The notes under the pieces were generated by a model, which worked only from the letters and a program-made list of their open reading frames with translations, was not told the DNA's origin and did no database searches. The translations under genes were made by a program, and so were the position numbers. This document shows positions 37,344 to 46,599 of a stretch of DNA of 64,000 nt, piece after piece. Source of the DNA: Shewanella japonica (GTDB lineage: Bacteria > Pseudomonadota > Gammaproteobacteria > Enterobacterales > Shewanellaceae); assembly GCF_002075795.1 (NCBI RefSeq), contig NZ_CP020472.1:1471001-1535000 (forward strand), read 5' to 3'. Every line of letters starts with the position of its first letter. Positions within the stretch are counted from its first letter, which is position 1.

Positions 37344-37895
37344 ATGTCAGCGAAAAGGAATGGATTTTCCTTAATTGAAGTTTTAGTTTCCTTGGTTATT
37401 TTGACCGTAGGCTTAATTGGAATTTTTAATCTGCATATCGTCTCAAAACGCGGTAGCTTCGAATCATTTCAGCAAACTCAAGCTTCTTACTATGCCAACG
37501 ACATTATCAATCGAATGCGTTTGAACCCGTCGGTTTTAGATTCCTATGGTTCTGCAACGGGCACGACATATACTGGTGCTTCTTTAACCGCTCCTTCGAA
37601 GGCATGCTCAGGTGTCGCGATTTGTACTCCTGCCGAATTACAGCTTTGGGATGTATATGAGTGGCAATCAGCATTTATTGGCGAGGCTGAAAAAGATGGC
37701 GCTAATAATGTTGGTGGGTTGCCGTCTCCAAATGGCTGTATCTATGTTGAGCCCAATAAAGTTGTGGTTGTGATGAGTTGGACAGGTATCAGAAAGTCAC
37801 ACGGCACAGAGACTGGTTACTCGGATTACGTTATCAATTGCGGTGCTAAAAACAACAAAAAACGAATTTTCGAAATTGAGACAGCAATCTTTTAG
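37344..37895 (+). CDS. pilV: Type IV pilus minor pilin PilV
   Basis: 183-residue prepilin-like protein with a short basic leader, the processing site NG/FSLIEVLVSLVILTVGLIGIF and Glu5 of the mature chain. The PilV-type features are SYYANDIINRMRLNP and late cysteines. The ATG at 37344 has GGAGG ten bases upstream; the TTG at 37335 is too close to that site. It is the first gene of the minor pilin operon pilVWX-pilY1-pilE. These proteins prime pilus assembly from the inner membrane. Confidence 0.93.
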   Translation: MSAKRNGFSLIEVLVSLVILTVGLIGIFNLHIVSKRGSFESFQQTQASYYANDIINRMRLNPSVLDSYGSATGTTYTGASLTAPSKACSGVAICTPAELQLWDVYEWQSAFIGEAEKDGANNVGGLPSPNGCIYVEPNKVVVVMSWTGIRKSHGTETGYSDYVINCGAKNNKKRIFEIETAIF

Positions 37896-37904
37896 GTTAT
37901 TAGA

Positions 37905-38879
37905 ATGATTACTAAACAAAAATTACAAATAGGAATGTCGCTTGTTGAGCTAATGATTGCAATGCTCATTAGTTTGTTTATTTCAGCTGGTTTATTTTCG
38001 ATGTTCAATATGTCTTCAAGCAATGTGACTACCACAAGCCAGTTTACTCAGTTGCAAGAGAATGGTCGGATAGCTTTAGCTATTATGGAACGCGATATTA
38101 GTCAATTAGGTTTTTTTGGTGACATTACTGGAACCGATTTACTACTGGGTACCAACACCTCAGTTTCAGCTACTGCAGTGCCTAGTGATTGTGTAGGTGA
38201 TGGCTTCAATAATGCAACGTTTCCTCTAAACGTCCCTGCACACTTCAGAAGGTTATGGGGTTATGAGCAAGGAAATAGTGTTAACACGTTAAACTGTGAT
38301 GCTGCAATTTCTCCGATCAGTGGTACCGATGTGATTCAAATCAAACGCTTAGTGGGTCCAGAAACCACAGTTCAAGATACTAATCGATACTATGCTTCAG
38401 TGACCTCAAATGAAATTGAATTTTTTAATGGGAGCAGTGTTGCTCCGAATAAGTTAAATAGTAGAGTTTGGGAGTATCAGCATCATATTTATTTTATTAA
38501 AAATGATAGCGGGATACCTATTCTTAGTCGTAAAACCTTGAATATTTCTAAAGGCATGAACAATGAAGATCAGTTAGTAGAAGGTATTGAGAACATAAGG
38601 TTTTTGTATGGTTTTGATGATGATGGTGATTCAACTCCTGATTCATTTATGCCAGCAAATGAAGTATCAACCATGATGTGGGATAACCAAGGGTTTCAGA
38701 GATTAGTTGCGATTAAAATCTATGTATTAGTTCGATCTATTCAAGAAGATGATAGTTATGAGAACGAAATAGTCTATCAGTTAGGTGATAAATCAATTCC
38801 AGCAACGAATGATAAATATCGAAGAAAAGTGATGTCGACCACTGTCGTGTTAGATAACCCTGTTTTAATTAGAAATTAA
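37905..38879 (+). CDS. pilW: Type IV pilus minor pilin PilW
   Basis: A 324-residue prepilin-like protein. The processing site is IG/MSLVELMIAMLISLFISAG, with Glu5. The region NGRIALAIMERDISQLGFFG is the conserved PilW segment, and the long globular domain contains a single Cys pair region (DCVGDG, NCDAAI). It lies 9 bases after pilV and 16 before pilX, co-transcribed. Confidence 0.93.
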   Translation: MITKQKLQIGMSLVELMIAMLISLFISAGLFSMFNMSSSNVTTTSQFTQLQENGRIALAIMERDISQLGFFGDITGTDLLLGTNTSVSATAVPSDCVGDGFNNATFPLNVPAHFRRLWGYEQGNSVNTLNCDAAISPISGTDVIQIKRLVGPETTVQDTNRYYASVTSNEIEFFNGSSVAPNKLNSRVWEYQHHIYFIKNDSGIPILSRKTLNISKGMNNEDQLVEGIENIRFLYGFDDDGDSTPDSFMPANEVSTMMWDNQGFQRLVAIKIYVLVRSIQEDDSYENEIVYQLGDKSIPATNDKYRRKVMSTTVVLDNPVLIRN

Positions 38880-38895
38880 TATTTAGGTTACTTCA

Positions 38896-39345
38896 ATGAT
38901 TAAACCATTAAAAAACCAGCAAGGAATGGTGTTATTTTTTTCCTTAGTGGTACTGATTGTTATGACTATTATCGGAGTCGCATTAGCAGTGAACTCTAGT
39001 CAATCCTTAAGAATGGCGGGTGCTGGCGGTGACCGAGTTTCTGCATTAGCTCAGGCACAAGGAGGGCTAAACATCGTGATTAATGACAATGTCACGCATA
39101 ACTTTAGCACGAGAACTGCCGATGGTGTCGTTACTGAAATGGATGGAACACAGAATATTAAGTTAATGCCTGAAGATAATCCAGGTATCGACGTAAACTG
39201 CCAGCGTACTGAAAAAGCAAGCGCGGCTAATTTAATCAGCTGCAGACGCCTAGAAGTTTCGAGTTCTGCTACTTTTGGAAGAGGCGGTGTAGGACAACTT
39301 ACCGTTACAACGGGCATTGAGCAAGAAGTGCTCACCGGGAGTTAA
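38896..39345 (+). CDS. pilX: Type IV pilus minor pilin PilX
   Basis: A 149-residue PilX-type protein. The N-terminal QQG/MVLFFSLVVLIVMTIIGVALAVNSSQSLRMAG is the PilX_N pattern, which lacks Glu5 as usual for this tip-located group. The C-terminal part has two Cys (CQRTEKA...SCRRLEV) and an FGRGG turn. It ends two bases before pilY1, so translation is coupled. Confidence 0.92.
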   Translation: MIKPLKNQQGMVLFFSLVVLIVMTIIGVALAVNSSQSLRMAGAGGDRVSALAQAQGGLNIVINDNVTHNFSTRTADGVVTEMDGTQNIKLMPEDNPGIDVNCQRTEKASAANLISCRRLEVSSSATFGRGGVGQLTVTTGIEQEVLTGS

Positions 39346-39347
39346 AC

Positions 39348-42300
39348 ATGTTTAAGAAGATATCCACTTTTACTTTAAGTTTTATGACTATTGCTCTAGC
39401 TGCGACAAGTATCGCTGATGATACTGAGCTATACGTAGCAGAGTCTTCAGCAAGAAGTAACGATAATCCGCAAGTATTACTTATATTAGATACATCCGGC
39501 TCAATGGGTGATAATTCTTTTACTGCTCCTAGATTCCATGATCAAGGGAGTATTGGAGGCAGTACTAAGTTATATTTTTCGAATGATGGTGCCGTTGTTC
39601 CAGAACTAAGTAGTAATCAATACATCTTAAACTCAATTAATGGCTGTGCGAGTTCTAAAACGTTCCTTGAAGAATATGGAATATATACGGGTTATTTTCG
39701 TCAGTATGAAGGCAATGTTTGGAGTAAATTTCCATTAACAGATGGTAGTGCTGTATCGACAGTAGATTGTTATGAAGATATATATGAGCAAAATACAACC
39801 AATGCTAGTGGTGTTTCTGCTGGGTATCCCGTCGACGCGCTTGCCTCTCCTTATGATTCAGATATTGAAAAAGCTAAACTGACTGATTTTGGCTTAGGTG
39901 ATCCAATACATTTTTATACTCAAGAATACGTAACTTGGTACCATAATGATAGCAAGCCAAATGGCAAGGCAAATGGCAGCTCATATACACGTATGGATGT
40001 GGCAAAACGAATCTTAGAAGAGCTTATAGTCAGTACTCCAGGTATAGACTTTGGTTTATTAATATTTAACAAAAACGACAGTACTTCTAAAGATGGCGGT
40101 CGTATTATTTCTGGTATTAAAGAGGCATCGGTTGCAAACAAAAATAGCGTAATTACGTCTATTCAAGATTCTGATTCTATTCACGGCAACTATACGCCTT
40201 TATGTGAAACCTTATTTGAAGCTTATAGTTACTTATATGGTAAACCAGTCAAATTTGGCCATAAAACATCAGGCTCTACCTCTAATCCTTCCTATGATAC
40301 AGCTATCGAGTCTAACGGGAATTATATTTCGCCATTTGTGAATAAAGATTGCCAGTCTAATGCATCAATTATTTACGTTACCGACGGAATTCCAAATTTA
40401 GATGTTAGTGCCGATTCTGCTATCGCGTTATTACCAGGTGTAGATTTGACATTAGGTGAAGATATTAACGAGTGGGGTACTATGAAAACCAATTATTTAG
40501 CTTCACTATCTAATTGGATGTACAACAACGATGTCAACCCAAATGCACCGTCTGATCAAGTTGTATCGACTTATACGATTGGCTTTAGTTCTGGTGCTGA
40601 TGCCGCTGAAGCTTTATTAGAAAAAACGGCCGAAAAAGCTGGTGGTGAATATTATAAAGCAAACTCTGCTGAAGCATTGAAAGCTTCGCTTTTACAAGCT
40701 GTAACAGCAATTCAAGGAACGGATTCTAGTTTTACTTCTCCTTCAGTAGTGCTTGATAAAACCCAAACTGGCGATGACGCATATTTTGCAATGTTTTTGC
40801 CTGATAAAGGACCTCGTTGGTCAGGTAATTTAAAGAAGTTTAAAGTGACTGCTGATGGGACGGTAGTTGATAAAAATGGCAATGATGCATTTGATAGTTC
40901 AGGTACTATCGCTGCAGAAGCTTGTCCGTATTGGACAACTGATTGTACTGGCGATTCATACCGTGGCTATCATGTTTCTGATGGCGGTGTTGCAGGGGTC
41001 ATGAAGTCAACTTATAGCTCGTCTGTTAGCTCAAGAAAGGTATTGATTAACGCAGGTAGCAGCGGTGACTTAGTTGCCTTCACGCCGGCAAATGCCAAAT
41101 TGAATAGCTATTTATCTACAGATGCTGATTTAGCTGATTACATGGGAGTCGACATTAGCGGAATCGATGACAATTTTGATTGGGCGAAAGGCGTCAATGT
41201 TGATGATGAAGATCATGATGATAAAGCTGACACAGCACCTCTCTATTTACGTCAAGATATCATCGGCGACCCGCTGCACTCAAGGCCGCTTGTTATTAAC
41301 TATGGCAACTCTTCAGAGCCGGATAACCGTATTTTAATGGGAACAAACCATGGGTTCCTTCATATGTTCAAGGATGATGAAACTGCTGATGTACCCGTTT
41401 CTGAATCTTGGGCATTTATGCCAGCCGAATTGCTTAAAAATATAAAAGGTTTACGTGATAACCCTCAGACAGGTGTTCACTCTATATACGGCATGGATAG
41501 TTCGCCAGTTGCTTATATTGAGAGGGATTCAAGTGATAAAGTCTCAAAAGCATGGTTATTTATTGGTATGAGACGAGGTGGAACTTCATATTATGCTTTA
41601 GATATTACAAATCCAGATTCACCTTCATTGAAGTGGATTTCTCAAGTTAGCGACTTTACTTTACAAGGTGAATCGTGGTCAGAGCCTGTAATCACTAAGG
41701 TTCCTGGTTGGCCTTCTGGCGCAACAACTGCAGCTGATGCTGATCCTGTATTGATTATCGGCGCAGGTTATAACCCTACGACAAAAGATGGCTCAAATGT
41801 TGGAAGTTCAGATAGTATTGGCACTGGGGTCTATATTATCGATGCCGATAATGGAACAAAAGTATACACTTTCGGACTAACTGGCAGTGATACGGTAATG
41901 CCAGGGCTTTCGGACAGTATTCCAAATAAGGTCGCAATTCTTGATAGTAATAATGATCAGTTAACCGATAGAGTTTATGCGACAGATACTGGTGCCAATG
42001 TATGGCGTCTAGATATGCCAGGTTTGCCAAATGATACTTCAAACCCTTGGAGTGCTTTCAAATTTGCAACTCTCGGTGGTGGGACAACAACAACTGATAT
42101 TCGTTTCTACTCAGAGCCTGTTGTGGCACAAACGACTTTCAGTAACATTGCAGAACATACGCATACGGACGGTAGTGGAACCTCAACAACTACAATGACT
42201 TATCAAAGTATTCCTTATGATGCTGTTGTAATAGGAAGCGGACATAGACCCCACCCTCTTGATAAGGCAAGAGCTGATAAGTTCTTTACATTGCAAGATA

Positions 42301-42854
42301 GAAATATTGTCACTAAATCTTATAGCTCTGCAGCCAGTAATACAGCACCTGACCTTCTTGAACTAACAGATCTCTATAATGTGACAACTGAATCACCTTC
42401 TTCAGATTCTGAGCTTGTAACATTTGGTGCCAAGAGAGGCTGGTATTATAACTTTAGTGATGCAGGTGAGAAATCATTATCAGCGGCAACAATTGTATCA
42501 GGAAGAGTCTTTTTTACTTCATATGTGCCTGAAACTGGAGCCAGCGAAACCGCATGTTTAGTCCCTGGTCAAGGGCGCTTATATGGGTTCGATTTACATA
42601 AAGGTGCGAGGACGTATAGCCATAGTGAAGACTATTTTGTAATGGGTGAACAAGTACCTGATACGCCAACATTAGTAGTACCAAAAAATGGCGATTCAGA
42701 CAGCTATATGTATTTGATAGGTATTGGTGATGCTGCTAATGATATGATTAAAAACGATGTTTTAGGCGACGATGGTTGTCCTGAAGGCGATGATAAATGT
42801 ATCGGTGGTGGCTTAGGTGTCAATCGAATTTACTACCATCAGAACGAGAATTAA
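39348..42854 (+). CDS. pilY1: PilY1-type pilus tip adhesin
   Basis: A 1168-residue secreted protein with a signal peptide (cleavage near SIADD, residue 24). The N-terminal von Willebrand factor A-like domain has the MIDAS motif DTSGS (48-52). The C-terminal half is a PilY1 beta-propeller (from about residue 640: DPLHSRPLVINYG, MGTNHGFLHMF), with the EF-hand-like calcium site D866-x-N868-x-D870-xxx-D874 (DSNNDQLTD). In other bacteria this calcium site governs pilus extension and retraction and adhesion. GGGAG before the ATG overlaps the end of pilX. The variable N-terminal half may set adhesion specificity. Confidence 0.95.
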   Translation: MFKKISTFTLSFMTIALAATSIADDTELYVAESSARSNDNPQVLLILDTSGSMGDNSFTAPRFHDQGSIGGSTKLYFSNDGAVVPELSSNQYILNSINGCASSKTFLEEYGIYTGYFRQYEGNVWSKFPLTDGSAVSTVDCYEDIYEQNTTNASGVSAGYPVDALASPYDSDIEKAKLTDFGLGDPIHFYTQEYVTWYHNDSKPNGKANGSSYTRMDVAKRILEELIVSTPGIDFGLLIFNKNDSTSKDGGRIISGIKEASVANKNSVITSIQDSDSIHGNYTPLCETLFEAYSYLYGKPVKFGHKTSGSTSNPSYDTAIESNGNYISPFVNKDCQSNASIIYVTDGIPNLDVSADSAIALLPGVDLTLGEDINEWGTMKTNYLASLSNWMYNNDVNPNAPSDQVVSTYTIGFSSGADAAEALLEKTAEKAGGEYYKANSAEALKASLLQAVTAIQGTDSSFTSPSVVLDKTQTGDDAYFAMFLPDKGPRWSGNLKKFKVTADGTVVDKNGNDAFDSSGTIAAEACPYWTTDCTGDSYRGYHVSDGGVAGVMKSTYSSSVSSRKVLINAGSSGDLVAFTPANAKLNSYLSTDADLADYMGVDISGIDDNFDWAKGVNVDDEDHDDKADTAPLYLRQDIIGDPLHSRPLVINYGNSSEPDNRILMGTNHGFLHMFKDDETADVPVSESWAFMPAELLKNIKGLRDNPQTGVHSIYGMDSSPVAYIERDSSDKVSKAWLFIGMRRGGTSYYALDITNPDSPSLKWISQVSDFTLQGESWSEPVITKVPGWPSGATTAADADPVLIIGAGYNPTTKDGSNVGSSDSIGTGVYIIDADNGTKVYTFGLTGSDTVMPGLSDSIPNKVAILDSNNDQLTDRVYATDTGANVWRLDMPGLPNDTSNPWSAFKFATLGGGTTTTDIRFYSEPVVAQTTFSNIAEHTHTDGSGTSTTTMTYQSIPYDAVVIGSGHRPHPLDKARADKFFTLQDRNIVTKSYSSAASNTAPDLLELTDLYNVTTESPSSDSELVTFGAKRGWYYNFSDAGEKSLSAATIVSGRVFFTSYVPETGASETACLVPGQGRLYGFDLHKGARTYSHSEDYFVMGEQVPDTPTLVVPKNGDSDSYMYLIGIGDAANDMIKNDVLGDDGCPEGDDKCIGGGLGVNRIYYHQNEN

Positions 42855-42856
42855 AA

Positions 42857-43267
42857 ATGGTGCAATATAATAGAAAAATCTCAGGTTTTACGTTAATTGA
42901 AGCCATGATTACACTTGTGGTGATTGGTATTTTGGCTTCGATTGCCTACCCTAGTTATACTAGCTTCGCTGCTAGAGGGGCCCGTGCAGATGCTCTCTCA
43001 GGGCTTATGAATATGGCTAATAGGCAAGAACAGTTTTATTTGGATCATAAGAAATTTACCAAGAATATGAAACAGTTGGGAATGGATACCGATCCTTATA
43101 TTGTAGATAACGGCTTTTATGAGATAGATGCTTCTGTAGGCTCTGCGACTAAATATACCTTGCAAGCAACAGCGATTGGAACGCAAGCGACTAGAGATAC
43201 AGATTGTGCAGTCATTCAAATCACTTCTGATGGTGTTAAAACGCCGGCTGAATGTTGGAGTAATTAA
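42857..43267 (+). CDS. pilE: Type IV pilus minor pilin PilE
   Basis: A 136-residue prepilin with the processing site SG/FTLIEAMITLVVIGILASIAYPSY, ARADALSGLMNMANRQEQFYLDHKKFT and a C-terminal disulfide loop (DTDCAVIQITSDGVKTPAEC). This matches the PilE minor pilin, not the major pilin PilA. The ATG at 42857 comes two bases after pilY1; an in-frame extension overlapping pilY1 was rejected. It is the last gene of the operon. Confidence 0.93.
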   Translation: MVQYNRKISGFTLIEAMITLVVIGILASIAYPSYTSFAARGARADALSGLMNMANRQEQFYLDHKKFTKNMKQLGMDTDPYIVDNGFYEIDASVGSATKYTLQATAIGTQATRDTDCAVIQITSDGVKTPAECWSN

Positions 43268-43282
43268 CTTTTGCTCTAGGTT

Positions 43283-43323
43283 AAAAAAGAGTTTATGGAT
43301 TAGATAACCATAAACTCTTTTTT
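43283..43323. terminator. Strong bidirectional terminator between pilE and the fimT-like gene
   Basis: A perfect 16-bp stem, AAAAAAGAGTTTATGG / CCATAAACTCTTTTTT, has a 9-base loop. Confidence 0.92.
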
Positions 43324-43375
43324 GTAGAAGATATTAAAATCGACCTTGGATTAAATGTACTAGATCATATCAAGA

Positions 43376-43903
43376 TTATGTGCAATTCACATTTTCTGTA
43401 ATGACTTGCACTCTGCCTGATGCACTTAATGACACTTGTTTTGAGTATGCGCTGTCTGTGGAACCTGGGCAGTAAGTTATAGTTTGAGCCGTTGAGCCAC
43501 TAACAAGACCATCTGTATTAAAGGTGATTAGGGACGAAGAAGAGGTTTTTATAAAATCATCATCATTGAAAGCATCAATAAAACGAAGTACATCCGTATT
43601 ATTGTCCTTTATGCCGTTTTGATCATCATCTATAAAAATTGCAACTCCGTCTATCCAATTACTCGTGCAGCCTGAACCGTCACCAGGGCATACCGAGACT
43701 CTTCTGCCAAAACTTACAGCTTGGTTACGAGCAAAAACCAATGCTGACTCAAGTGAATTGGTAGCAGCCCGACTTCGACTAGATTCATATAGGTAAGTTA
43801 ACGAAGGAACCGCTACAGCGATTAAAACTCCTGCAACTACAAGTGTGATCAATAGTTCAACCAGAGTAAAACCGTTAGTTAATCCTTTCTTTATTTTTAT
43901 CAT
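43376..43903 (-). CDS. FimT/GspH-type pseudopilin (first copy)
   Basis: A 175-residue protein with the processing site NG/FTLVELLITLVVAGVLIAVAVPSL and the GspH/FimT pattern SRAATNSLESALVFARNQAVSFGRRVSVCPGDGSGCTSNWIDG, followed by DGLVSG and a C-terminal SLSASGRVQVI. FimT proteins are minor pilins; in some species FimT binds DNA during transformation. It lies opposite the pil operon and 98 bases after a second copy of the same type. Confidence 0.9.
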   Translation of the reverse strand: MIKIKKGLTNGFTLVELLITLVVAGVLIAVAVPSLTYLYESSRSRAATNSLESALVFARNQAVSFGRRVSVCPGDGSGCTSNWIDGVAIFIDDDQNGIKDNNTDVLRFIDAFNDDDFIKTSSSSLITFNTDGLVSGSTAQTITYCPGSTDSAYSKQVSLSASGRVQVITENVNCT

Positions 43904-44001
43904 CCATATTTCCTCAGTAATACTTAAGTCAGTATAAGGTAATATGAGTGCGAAATCAGCGTTTTTGTCAATCTAAAGTTGGCCATCATTAATCGCGAAA
44001 T

Positions 44002-44520
44002 TCAGTCTTGTTGGCATTCAATATTCTTTTGGCGAGAGAACCTTATTCTGCCAGACTGATTAATAATGACCGCTTTTGAATATGGGCTATTATAAGTATT
44101 AGGGCAGTATCTAAAGGTCCCATTGGTGCCAGATGCTAAACCATCAGGCTGGAATCTAATAGCGTTTCGATTGTAATAAACAATATCATTAGAATTGAAT
44201 GGTCCCATAACATACAGAAGCTCATCTTCACTGCCAAGTTCATTGCGTTTACCCCCATCAGTAAAAACGCTAAAGCCGCTTTGCCAATCCCAATTACATT
44301 GGGAATTGACTAAAGGGCATACTGTGACTCTTGTGCCGAAAGTAATAGCATGATTTCTGGCGAGTTGGATTAACTGCTGGATAGATCTAATTGAACTTTC
44401 GCTTCGAGATTGTTCAATAATGACTTCAAAGTAGGGTAAAGAAAAGGTAGTTAAGATCGCTGAGATAGATAACGTGACAATCAGCTCTACTAGGCTAAAG
44501 CCCATGAATTGGTGTTTCAT
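44002..44520 (-). CDS. FimT/GspH-type pseudopilin (second copy)
   Basis: A 172-residue protein with a very short leader and processing site MG/FSLVELIVTLSISAILTTFSLPYFE. The GspH/FimT hallmarks are LIQLARNHAITFGTRVTVCPLVNSQCNWDWQSGFSVFTD, FQPDGLASGTNGTFRYCP and INQSGRIRFSR. It is collinear over its whole length with the neighbour at 43376, including Cys positions, but the sequences differ widely, so the duplication is old. No terminator was seen between the two copies. Confidence 0.9.
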   Translation of the reverse strand: MKHQFMGFSLVELIVTLSISAILTTFSLPYFEVIIEQSRSESSIRSIQQLIQLARNHAITFGTRVTVCPLVNSQCNWDWQSGFSVFTDGGKRNELGSEDELLYVMGPFNSNDIVYYNRNAIRFQPDGLASGTNGTFRYCPNTYNSPYSKAVIINQSGRIRFSRQKNIECQQD

Positions 44521-44690
44521 AAAATCATCCTTGATTTATTTTGCTAAGCAATCCCGCGAAGCAATAAGGCTAAGTATAGATTCCTTTTGGTATTAAGCTA
44601 ATTTTAGTTTTTTAAAAATACTCCATTAAATTTAAAGCAAAAAAAGTGATGTTAAAGTAAGATAGAGAGCGATTTTTGATTATTAATGCA

Positions 44691-44709
44691 TATATACTTC
44701 AAGTATATA
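44691..44709. promoter_or_regulatory. Palindrome in the glnB promoter region
   Basis: TATATACTTCAAGTATATA has perfect 9-base arms around a single C and lies 30 bases before the glnB ATG. Its position suggests an operator or a promoter-overlapping site. The regulator is not recognised, and no sigma-54 (GG-N10-GC) element was seen. Confidence 0.4.
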
Positions 44710-44735
44710 AAGACTTCCCAAGTGCACAGGAGTGA

Positions 44736-45077
<342 letters not shown>

Positions 45078-45097
45078 TCTTTGACAATTTGAACAAC

Positions 45098-45126
45098 AAA
45101 AAGCCTCTAAATTTTAGAGGCTTTTT
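45098..45126. terminator. Bidirectional terminator between glnB and nagR
   Basis: The stem AAAAAGCCTCTAA / TTAGAGGCTTTTT has a 3-base loop, with T tracts in both directions. Confidence 0.9.
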
Positions 45127-45144
45127 TGTCACTAACAACTATGA

Positions 45145-46155
45145 TTAGCGAGTCGATGAAGAGTCTCTAATGACGGGCTCTGGAGTAAATATCATTGAGC
45201 GTTTTTCTACGGTCTCTTTACTGTTAGCAATTAGTAATTCAGTTGCGACTTTTGCAATTTTGACGTTAGGTTGATGCACCGTCGTCAGTTTAGGCCAAGT
45301 TTGGCGTGAGAATGGACTATCCTCAAAGCCTACGATGGAAAGATCTTTTGGGATATCTAATCCAGCTAATCTTGCGGCAAATAAAGCACCTGCGGCTATT
45401 TCATCGTTACATGCGACAATTGCAGTAGGACGCTGAGATAAATTTATTAACTTATTGGCATTTTCAACACCAGATTCAAAAGAGTACTGACCATCTAGTA
45501 CCCAGTCAGTGTTTACGCTCAGTTGGTTTTGTTTTAATGCGCTTTTAAAACCACTTAATCGTTCTTTGGTTGATTCATGGTGCTGATCACCACTTAAAAA
45601 TCCAATCTCTGTATGACCGATATCAATAAGGTGCTGTGTTATTTCTAAAGCGCCGTGCTTATCGTTTACTAGAACAGCTAATCCATTGTCTGCACAGGCT
45701 TTTTCTCCTGCAATAATGCGGACGTAGTTGGCATCTATTTCATCAAGGGCTGCTAAAATAGTAGGGTCCTCAGACATCGGAGGCGTTAATACTAGACCAG
45801 ATAAACGTGAATGCTTAACCATCTTAGTTAATTCATCACAAATATCCGCTGATTTTGCATCACACGGGTGAATAAGTAATTCGTAACCTTTGTCTTGGCA
45901 AGCAGACAAAATACCATTTTGCATATCAATAATGTAATAAGCGTTGGGATTATCGTAGATAAAGCCGATGACGTAAGATTTAGTACTGGCAAGATTACGG
46001 GCAGCTAAATTGGGTTGGTAATTTAACTCATTGATCGCGGCATTGACTTTATCAATGGTGGCTTGTCTTACAGAGCTTTCTTTATTCGTGACTCTTGATA
46101 CTGTTTTGATTGATACGCCAGCATGTTTGGCAACATCATTGATGGTTACTTTCAT
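45145..46155 (-). CDS. nagR: LacI-family repressor of GlcNAc genes
   Basis: 336 residues. The helix-turn-helix is TINDVAKHAGVSIKTVSRVTN (4-24), with the hinge NLAARNLAS. A periplasmic-binding-protein-like sensor follows (GLVLTPPMSEDP, VGFEDSPFSRQTWPKLTTVHQP). It lies divergent from the TonB receptor at the head of the GlcNAc locus, and four palindromes of the LacI type (AATGACARCGYTGTCATT) precede units of this locus. This is the arrangement of Shewanella NagR, whose inducer is GlcNAc-6-phosphate (family knowledge). Confidence 0.9.
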   Translation of the reverse strand: MKVTINDVAKHAGVSIKTVSRVTNKESSVRQATIDKVNAAINELNYQPNLAARNLASTKSYVIGFIYDNPNAYYIIDMQNGILSACQDKGYELLIHPCDAKSADICDELTKMVKHSRLSGLVLTPPMSEDPTILAALDEIDANYVRIIAGEKACADNGLAVLVNDKHGALEITQHLIDIGHTEIGFLSGDQHHESTKERLSGFKSALKQNQLSVNTDWVLDGQYSFESGVENANKLINLSQRPTAIVACNDEIAAGALFAARLAGLDIPKDLSIVGFEDSPFSRQTWPKLTTVHQPNVKIAKVATELLIANSKETVEKRSMIFTPEPVIRDSSSTR

Positions 46156-46599
46156 TTGTTTATAGCTCTTTTATTCAGGCGAGTAGCTTAACAGTTATTT
46201 ATCTCAATTTGATGACATTTATCCCCTAATAACGTGTCTTCAAACCGTGTACTTGACGAAATAACGGTAGCTCATATAACTCTAATAGTGCTTATTTTTA
46301 CTTAATTAGGCAATCTCCAATTATCTATCTGGTTTGAACAGTGGCTTTTATAAAGAGCTTGTATCAAAAATGCTACAAATTATTATTTTCCTCAAGACTT
46401 TGTTTTTTAATAGTTTAAGTGGGCATTTCTATCTTTCTTTAATTGTTTTTATAACAAAAAATGCTCAGTAAAGTTATTTTGTTGTGGCAAGACTGTTAAT
46501 AATTGTGTAATGTTTGCTCTAGACATGACAGCGTTGTCATTCCGGTTGGAATGGTTATGTATCCAAAAACGATAATAAAGTTATGGAAGGGAAATGAAG
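46156..46599. other. Divergent control region nagR / TonB receptor
   Basis: 444 A+T-rich bases holding both promoters. The NagR-type operator at 46524-46541 lies close to the receptor gene, and no second copy is seen near nagR, so strong autoregulation is not evident. No ORF is supported. Confidence 0.5.
46524..46541. promoter_or_regulatory. NagR operator 1 (upstream of the TonB receptor)
   Basis: CATGACAGCGTTGTCATT matches the operator seen at three more places in this locus, with only the first base different. It lies 58 bases before the receptor start. Confidence 0.82.

Noticed and set aside
38896..39345. Missing Glu5 in PilX as an anomaly
   Set aside because: PilX/GspK-type tip minor pilins normally lack Glu5, so this is not unusual.
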